Assembly: GCA_019096195.1 (NCBI GenBank)
Contig: JAGTXK010000134.1
Coordinates: 310,001-374,000, forward strand
Direction of reading: 5' to 3'
Source of the DNA: Boletus sp. NGJ
Taxonomy: Eukaryota > Basidiomycota > Agaricomycetes > Boletales > Boletaceae
Length of the DNA stretch: 64,000 nucleotides
Position numbers and translations under genes: made by a program. Shown piece after piece: positions 56,618 to 64,000 of this stretch; positions within the stretch are counted from its first letter, which is position 1; each line of letters begins with the position of its first letter. The notes beneath the pieces are model-generated. The model saw nothing but the letters and a program-made list of their open reading frames with translations, was not told the DNA's origin and searched no databases.

Positions 56618-58252
56618 GATATCTGTCCCCTGGTGCCAAATAGTCTGCCAAGGTTTGACACCGCCAAAGATTAGTATGAGACCTACTGGGCCATGAAGCA
56701 AGATAGGAGAGACAAGTGGCATATAAGGATGCAATGAGGTTGGCTCATTCGGAGCAGGAGGAGGCACGTCTGCAGAAGGCGATTGAGGAGAAGGACAGAT
56801 AAGAGAGGGAGGAGGGAAAGATAAAAATGGACTTTGACAAGATACCTCCAGCTTCTGAGCTTCAAGACATTACTATGGAGCTCACTGCTGCCAGGGAGCT
56901 TGCTGAGTCTAGGAATCAGGATCAGGAAGCAGCGGGAGCAAAACGCAAACGGAGATGGGACATACTGGATCCCATGGATGAGAACGTGGATCCTAATAGG
57001 ACAGAGGTGAAAGAAGAGCCATCTGCACCAAAGAAACAGCAGTCTCATTGGGATGCTGTGCCTATAGAGAATGCTACTCCTGTTGCTGACACTCCCAAAC
57101 ACTCACATTGGGACCAAGCTGCTATCATTTCCAATGCACCTATGGCACAGATTATTATGAATGTGCCAGGTATTGTGCACGAGGACAAGCACAATCACTA
57201 TCTTACAGATAAAAAACTAGATGCCATTCTGCCAGCCATAGGGTACATCATTGTTACTCCTCCACCAGGCTATGTGCCAATGGTTGCCCCCTGCAAGTTG
57301 ATGGTGACACCTGTTAACAAAGCTAAGGGTTTCTACATACAAGAGTCATCTGATGCTATTACCATTGTGGCAGCTGTGGGTCTCACAGCTGAATTACCTA
57401 CTGAAATTCCAGGAGTTGGCAACCTTGCCTTCTTCAAGCCAGAGGACACCTAGTATTTCGCAAAGACTCTGAAAGAGGAGGACTAGACTGAGTTTTCAGT
57501 AGATGAAATAAAAGAATGCAATATCATGTGGCTTCTCCTCAAGATTAAAAATGGCACTCAGACTCCACCTGTCTGAAAGACTGCCCTCCGTCAAATCACA
57601 GACAAAGCTCACAAGTCCAGCGCCAGTCCACTTTTTAATAAAATTCTCCCACTATTCATGGAATGCACATTGGAAGATCAAGAATGACATTTGCTGGTCA
57701 AGGTCATTGACTGTGTCTTGTACAAACTTGATGACCTTGTTCACCCTTACGTGCACAAGTCATTATTGAACCACTACTTATTGATGAGGATTACTATGCT
57801 CGCATCGAAAGGCATGAAATTATATCCAACCTCTCAAAAGCAGCTGGTCTTGCCCACATAATCTCCACCATGTGTTCTGATATTGATCACACTGATGAAT
57901 ACATTCACAATACAACTACCCACACATTCTCCATCATCACATCTGCCCTTGTTATCCCTTCGCTACTTCCCTTCCTCAAGGCTGTCTGCCACAGCAGAAA
58001 ATCATGGCAGGCATGTCACACCAGCATTTGAATAGTTCAACAGATTGCCATCACAATGGGCTGTGCCGTGCTTCCTCATTTGTGAAACCTCGTGAACTGT
58101 ATCGCCCATGGACTCATGGACGAGCAGCAGAAAGTGCAAACCATGATGGCCCTTGGTCTCACTGCTTTGGCCAAAGCTGCAGCACCCATGGTATCGAGTC
58201 ATTCAACAAGGTGCTCAAACCTCTTTGGCTCGGTATCCCTCTACACTGGCAG
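56605..58252 (+). pseudogene. SF3B1/Hsh155 pseudogene, N-terminal half
   Basis: This is a contiguous, decayed copy of the N-terminal half of splicing factor SF3B1. Order: LPRFDTAKD and YETYWAMKQDR (about 56,650-56,705), RLAHSEQEEARLQKAIEEK, then the long open part 56,827-57,453 with KRKRRWD and SHWD repeats (the family's RWD/TP-rich region), LTDKKLDAILPA and TPPPGYVPM. It continues through [52 protein letters not shown] and GCAVLPHL to VLKPLWLGIPLHW at 58,252. Homology stops at the point where the fragment at 24,879 begins. Nearly all changes are R to C, H, Q or stop and similar CpG-type replacements. Several stops and frame changes are present. Confidence 0.88.
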
Positions 58253-59011
58253 GTCACATTATACTTGTTGAATTGTAATGCACTTACTTGGATTCTTTTT
58301 CCCATGCTTAGTTTACTTGAGTGTTTCTTAAGAGAAGTTGTGATAGAGTCAAGGGTCAAAAAGGTGAAGAAGCATAAAAAAGGTTAGACAAGCATAGTTA
58401 ACTGGAGTGTCAAATTCCTGATGCACTAACATGGTATTGATCAGGTGCTCCAGGTGCTCACAGGAGAGGTGCCGTACTGCAGCACAAAGAGGTCTGAACA
58501 AGTCATGTACTTGAAGTATTTAGGAAGGGAGCCTATCAATGGTCAAACTCCCAAGGTTGTGGATTGCTACGTTGCATTTATGCGTTGGTTAGTGTTCTGG
58601 GATTTAGGTTAGAGTTAATTCATGTGGGTTAATTCACCCAGGTGGATTTGGAATGATCCACTGTGAATTTGTATGTTCGTTGAACATCACGATGACCACC
58701 CTAGCATTATATCTGCTTTTGTCACAATATGAATGTTTGCCATGTCACGCAACAATGGGGGCCTGGGCAAGGCTATTATCAGTAGTGATTCTGTGGCCCA
58801 GCCCGGCCCAAAAGCCCCAGCTTGGGCCCAGCTTAGGGGGCTGGTGGCTTCATTAAATCACAAGCCAAGCTCCAGGCCTTTAAAGCCCCTAAAGATGGCC
58901 CAGCCTGGCCCAAAAGCCTGAGCTCAGGCCCAAGCCGCAGCTTGACATAAGATGCTACAAAAACACTGAGTACAAGAGAACATTATAGTATGTAGACTCA
59001 AAAGCAAGCTA
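58253..59011. other. no gene; G/C-rich end of the hAT element
   Basis: 58,430-58,590 has coding-like sequence without a family. 58,795-58,940 is rich in GGCCCAAAAGCC (58,805-58,816 and 58,907-58,918) and related words such as CTTGGGCCCAGC. This is the type of subterminal repeat I associate with fungal hAT elements, so it probably belongs to the 3' end of the transposon at 59,012-62,120. The true end was not found. Confidence 0.45.
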
Positions 59012-62000
59012 TTAATCAATGTCAAAAACACTACCATCCCACTTGTCCTCAGTCTCCCTATCATCATCACCGGAATCTTGCTTGCCATGCACATCGGGAG
59101 TGAGTGAGGGGTCCTCTCGAACTAGGACACTGGATCTCATACTACACTTCAAGAATTGAAGGGCCTCCACAACATTGGCCTTGAGACAGTTGTGATGCTT
59201 GCTAATGGTTATCCCTGCAGATGAAAATGCATGTTCCGAAGATACAGAGCTGGCCATGATGGGGAGAAAGTCCCATGCCATGGATTCCCATACTGGATAT
59301 CACCCAGAGTGCATTCCCCACTACTGCACAATGGTGGGGTTGCCAAGATGTTCCCACATGTTGAGGTAGTCATGGAAACCTTGCAGCCATGGGCGTGTGG
59401 GATCACCACCACGCTTGTTGCTCTGGTTCCAGCCAATCGTGCCCTTGTTCTCACCATCACTATCATCATCAATATCAGACCCCAAAAGGGCATCAAGTTT
59501 GGGGTTGTGTGTTGTGATGCGATGTTTGTGGTCTGTGGGCTGTGGGGCATTGGTGTCGGAGTCGTACATAGCGTAATAATGTTCCTTGTACTGTCGGATT
59601 CATTAATAGAAGGCATGATTGAGAAAAAGCAACTTACAATTAATTCAGCATGCTCTGTTGCTTCATTTGTGAGTTGTTCACCCCAATTGGCATGGATGTA
59701 ATCGAGCTTTTGATGAGGATCGAGAACTGGAGAAAGAAAGCAGGGGTCAGATAGTCTAAGATAGGTATTGCAAGACCACTTACTCATTGCGATGATATGC
59801 ACATCAGATGCCGCTGTACACTCATAATAATGGGATATTTTTTGCACCCCTGCTTCAAGCGCAGCACTGAATTTTGTAAATTTCTTGCTCTTTGCACGTG
59901 ATGACCATGCTTTGTGTAGCATTTCCAAAGCCAGGAGGACCATGTGTAGCATAGGTCCCTGCTCTGTCGAGAAAGCATATTGAGCATTCTCTGCAAACTA
60001 GTGTGAATGCCGTTGTGTTAGCATGTAAAGTGTGATGAAAGGAATGATAATAATGATGTACCATGAGAAGGGCTAGAAGCAGGTGGACTCGGTCCCACTC
60101 TTCTTCGGATAACTGGAGCCCCGGGACTTAGCAGCACTTCTTCAAGTCATTCCTGCAATCTTTGAATGCAAGCTGTTCGATAAAGGTGTTGACATCCTAT
60201 ATTAATATCAGCAAGCATCAATACATGAATATCATCAGATATCCTTACCTCTTTGAGTTTGAGTGCGCGAGTGAGCATGTTGAATGTTGAGGACCATCAG
60301 ACTTTCATATCAATGGTGAGTTGCAAGGGGGGTGAGTGTGTCTGAATGGTCTTGAATAATTCTTTACATTGAGCCGATGAACGAGCCTAAGAATACCTGT
60401 CAGTGTCTTGACAACTCCAATTACATGTAAGAGTACATACCTTGACAGAAATAGCATGAACAAGGCCAATTGGGTCTTGATCCTCACCGTTGCTTGAGAT
60501 AATAATGTCAGCATCAGGTAGAGAGGGGTCATAATGTTTTGATGTGCTGTATATTGCAAGGAATGTCTGCATTGCTAGATTGATGACATGAGCCATACAG
60601 CTGCAATAGATATTTATAATAGTTTGCATAATCACAATCAGGACCAACTTACCATAATTGTCGCTTTGCCCCATCAAAGGGCTTACCTATCTCAGATGTC
60701 AGGAGACGTGCAAACTCTGTCATCATTGTGTTGTTATTGCTTGCATTGTCACTTGTAACATATCCAATCTAATTTGATAGTGAGATATGGTGAGTGAACA
60801 AGTATAGCTAGTAGATCACACACCCTATGAGTAATACCCAGGTGTTTGATGGCTTTATACAGCGCCTGCCCAAGTTGGACTCCGTTGTGTGCATTATTGA
60901 GCTGGATAAATACGATAAGGCCCATGTGAAGGGTCCACATGTGCGGCACATTCTCTTTGATCCATGACGCAGTGACGGCAAAGTAACCATCACAGTTCGA
61001 GGCCTGCCAGGCATCACACATGAGGCTGATTTGTCCTGAAACATTTTGATCCTATTGTACTACATTAGTTTAGTAATGCATAAGGGACCGGTATGTGTAC
61101 ATACTGATAGTCTCTTTTTGAGTGAGAGGAAGTCGATCTTGAATTTCTTGATGATGAGCTCACACACTGTGGTATGACCGGGTACCTTGATCTTGTTGGG
61201 AGCAGCACATGAGACAATGTCGAGCAATTTTTGGAACCTTGGATGTTCCATGCAATGAATAGGCTGTAACATCCTTCAATAGTAAGTTAATTGTAATTGG
61301 TGAAATCGCTCACCTGGTCTGTTGCAACAAGCCACTCGATAGCGGCATTGTGAAACACAGAGTCTGAATATTGAACGAGTGTGCCTGCTGGCACGAGATG
61401 ACCATCAAGGGAGGGTTGCCTACTGATGCCGGCACTGGACAAGGCAGTGTTGCATTGACGAGCTTCTTCCTCTCGATGATGTTTGGTGTCCATGGGTAAC
61501 ATGGATGTAAACCCATTGTCAGCAGCTCACTCCCGATACATTTCCTCATGGGCTGCTTGCTGGTGATGCCACAGTGTAGTTGTTTGGTCAACAATAGCGA
61601 CACACTTTTTGAGTTGTTTGCTAGTATATAGGGGATTAATGAAAAATCAAAGAATGCAAAGAAAAACACACCTGTAAGTATTACAATCCCGAACCTTCTT
61701 GTTGTCCAAGTTCAGGTATGGAGTGGAGAAGTGTGCATTGATGTCTTGAGTATGTTCAGCTCGTCCCCTCTTGGTTGGCTCATCTACATCAATGACTTGG
61801 ACATTCTTGAGGAGGCCATCAGGTCCAGTAGTCAGAGTCCCATCACAGACAGTGCCATTGGCCTGTGATGCTATGCAGTCCTTCTGAAGCCCTATGAAGT
61901 GTTCGTGAGGAATTAGATACAATTGCTATGAACTTACCTTTTTTTTTTTTGAATGGGCTATCAGCATTGGATTCGGCATCGGACGTGGCAGCATCGATGT

Positions 62001-62120
62001 TGAGGACTTCCCAAGTCCATTTTGGGCCAGCCTTGCCGCCAGGTGTCAGTGTATTCACTGTATTGTTGGCTTTAGGTGGCCGTGTTGCTATCTGAGCTTT
62101 CCGGTGGGAGGAACATCTGC
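59012..62120 (-). pseudogene. hAT-family transposase, multi-exon, decayed
   Basis: Minus-strand exon-like blocks follow hAT order: an N-terminal lysine/serine region (about 62,100-61,950), a linker with ADNGFTSMLP, GHLVPAGTLVQYS, then FQKLLDIVSCAAP and TVCELIIKKF (about 61,240-61,150). Next are LMCDAWQASNCDGYFAVTASWI (about 61,025-60,950), DNASNNNTMM (about 60,750), CMAHVINLAMQTFLA (about 60,600), WSSTFNMLTRAL and LDPHQKLDYI (about 59,730). The C-terminal hATC dimerisation block reads FLPIMASSVSSEHAFSSAGI, then ISKHHNCLKANVVEALQFLK, ending at 59,012. The usual SERAFS...SKRRNRL arginines are H or C, the CpG-decay pattern. Introns of 45-60 bases can be placed, but stops remain. Confidence 0.82.
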
Positions 62121-62269
62121 AAAAAAGGAAAGTTGCTGTAGTAGTTGACATAATTACATAGCCAACATAGTGCGATGTCACCAATCATCGCATCAAGTCG
62201 ACTACATGGATGACTGTAGCCACACATGCTTAGCACATTGCCTATGTAGACAATGTAAAATCTAGTGTA

Positions 62270-62506
62270 TTATCACTCTACAACCCATACAGCCAGTAGT
62301 ATCTAGGGTACTAGGGACCTGTGACCAGCGCTGAAAGTGTCGTCGAAGATGACCTTTGATGCGAGCATGAACACCAATATAAACAATCAATTATCACTCT
62401 ATGACCAGTACAACCAGTAGTATCTAGGGTAGGGACCTGTGACCAGCACTGAAAGTGTCGTTGAAGATGACCTTTGATGCGAGCATGAAAACCAATATAA
62501 ACAATC
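62270..62506 (+). repeat. tandem duplication, two units of about 120 bases
   Basis: 62,270-62,390 and 62,391-62,506 are head-to-tail copies differing at about ten positions. Shared words include GATGACCTTTGATGCGAGCA and ACCAATATAAACAATC. It lies upstream of the hAT gene. Confidence 0.9.
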
Positions 62507-62649
62507 GGTGATCTGAAGCAAAGACTTACAGCCCACCCACCCACCCACCCATCCGCCACCTCGCCATGGACAGCACCCTCAGCACTCACTGAAGCAACCT
62601 GTACTGTTCAAATGTTCAAAAATCAATATACCTGTTCAAAAAAAAGTGT

Positions 62650-64000
62650 CCACCACCTCCATTATATGGCTGGGTGTCCAAAGAGGATTGATCGCTCCAC
62701 TAGGGAAGTGAGGGACCAGATGACAAGGCTGCACAATGTTTGTGACTGGGATGATGATTGCATTTGGCACTTGGTTCTGGGTTGAGCGGCTGACTCAAAA
62801 CATCCCAATGCTTTTGTCAAAGTACTGAAATGGCTTGAATAAATGGACATATGCAAGTGGGTGTGGATAATTTCCCAGCCGATCTGGAAGCTTGAAGATA
62901 ACACAGACCTCAGCCACACGCAGACCTATAGATATGGTTAGAATACTCGCCCCCCCAAAAAAAAGAAAAAGAAAAAAAACCTTGAAAGCCATGTGTTTCC
63001 TCATTGAGCTGGATCAAAACAGTGTCGTACTGTGCTGGTGTTGGTGGCTTACGAGGTCCATTTGACCGTTGAGGATGGCATCGGATCCTCACAGATCCAT
63101 CATCCGACGAGTGTTCAACAGCTTGTAGTGGAAGTACTACATTGCTGAAACTATCGAAATGATCAAATATGTTCAGACAGACGTATCGATGATCCAGGCC
63201 CATACGGACCAAAAAACCTTCCAGCACATCAATGAAGTTGTTGGTGCCATGTTCTTGTGCTAAATATTGCACGGACTTTTTGAGAAAATGAGGCCAGCGA
63301 GAGATGCGATACTGCAAAACTGGTGGAACTTGAAGGGCACCAAGCGTGATGCCAGCGGCGTGGTTGTCAACACCTGAGTAATCACTATTACTGTCAATAG
63401 GTAAGTCCTCTGCTTGATTACCATGACACCATGCAAGAAATGACTTGAACCAAAGAACGGCTTTCTGACACTAAAGCCATTTCGTCATCTGGTTGGTATA
63501 GTCTTTCCAGTTGATTGCAGCATAGGCTTTCTTTGCATAGTCGATATGTAACTGCTCTAAGCTCTCTGTGTTCAGACCATCAAGACTGCCGAGCTTCTTG
63601 ATCATCTCGACATAATGCTGTAATGAATGGAGCTTTGGAAGGTTGAAATGAGTGTGGTGTCCCAGAGTCATGAATATCTCCTTATTTGTGTGAAAATCAT
63701 TGAGCACACACTGGAGTGCAAGCAGTGTCTCATCAGTATGAGATTGATATTGTGCCAAATATATGAAATCGAGCAAGGCCTGACTTGCTTTGAGAACCTC
63801 TTGATGGTGAGTTGTGCCGACTAGAGCACTGACAAATACCCGTTGGAGCTGTTTATGATCAGTACTGTTCCACTATTTAACAACTGAGATTCCTTTCTTC
63901 CAGTGACGAAGCCCAGGGAAAGAGGACATCACCTGAAAATGTTTGTCAAATTTTTTCTTGCCCACAATAGCCAAACACCATTGTTTCAGGTGGTCCTTGA
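62650..64000 (-). pseudogene. Plavaka transposase, C-terminal half (P4), runs off the window
   Basis: This is a minus-strand Plavaka-type transposase of a different subgroup from P1-P3. The block at 63,776-63,471 reads LDFIYLAQYQSHTDETLL, with HFNLPKLHSLQHYV, LGSLDGLNTESLEQLHIDYAKKAY and YTNQMTKWL. 63,317-62,995 reads YRISRWPHFLKKSV, then TPAQYDTVLIQLNEE. After an intron with a long pyrimidine tract (about 62,981-62,926) come GLRVAEVCVIFKLPDRLGNYPHPLAYV and a C-terminal part toward 62,660. The 5' part lies right of the window. Frame changes suggest it is dead, but some are intron boundaries. Confidence 0.75.

Noticed and set aside
1-64000. tRNA and rRNA genes
   Set aside because: None recognised by eye; short tRNAs could be missed without a covariance-model scan such as tRNAscan-SE.

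Overview
The window looks like a transposon-rich stretch of an Agaricomycete (Basidiomycota) nuclear genome. Host-type genes have many short GT-AG introns (about 45-75 bases). The transposons are typical of mushroom-forming fungi: Plavaka (CACTA-related) transposases with many introns, hAT, PIF/Harbinger, Tc1/mariner, Ty3/gypsy chromovirus and Ty1/copia. A DUF6698-like gene fits the same group. I cannot name the species. I recognised no rRNA, tRNA or CRISPR array.

Layout. 1-1204 is the 3' end of a gypsy chromovirus that landed in a Plavaka transposase (1205-3846). 4127-5849 is a unit bounded by perfect 33-base inverted repeats and carrying one unknown gene. 6225-6800 is a broken glutamic (G1) peptidase gene. 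8063-9591 is a six-exon gene for a lysine-rich, probably nuclear protein. From about 10 kb to 40 kb lies a repeat compartment: CATAGT-rich arrays, a second gypsy copy, two copia copies, Plavaka and Harbinger remnants, an intact-looking Tc1/mariner element, solo LTRs, and a fragment of the splicing-factor gene SF3B1. A DUF6698-like gene (38.2-40.2 kb) and a nearly complete Plavaka transposase gene (40.6-44.8 kb) follow.

45.1-50.2 kb is an island of conserved host genes: the complex I LYR subunit NDUFA6/B14, divergently paired with a PP28/PDAP1-type phosphoprotein gene, then the small subunit of ribonucleotide reductase (397 aa, six exons). The C-terminal end of a G1 peptidase gene lies between them. 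50.4-64 kb is again repeats: a fold-back element, two more solo LTRs, two unknown degenerate genes, the N-terminal half of an SF3B1 pseudogene, a decayed hAT transposase and another Plavaka copy running off the right edge.

Main themes. (1) Five copies of one roughly 0.9-kb solo LTR, each with a perfect 5-base target duplication, and a three-level nest in the copia element at 25.9-31.7 kb. (2) Two host genes (SF3B1 and the G1 peptidase) each present as two complementary, widely separated fragments. (3) Strong CpG-to-TpG/CpA decay in old repeats and pseudogenes, against CpG-rich young elements and host genes. Exon boundaries were derived by hand from splice signals and reading frame; no similarity search was run.
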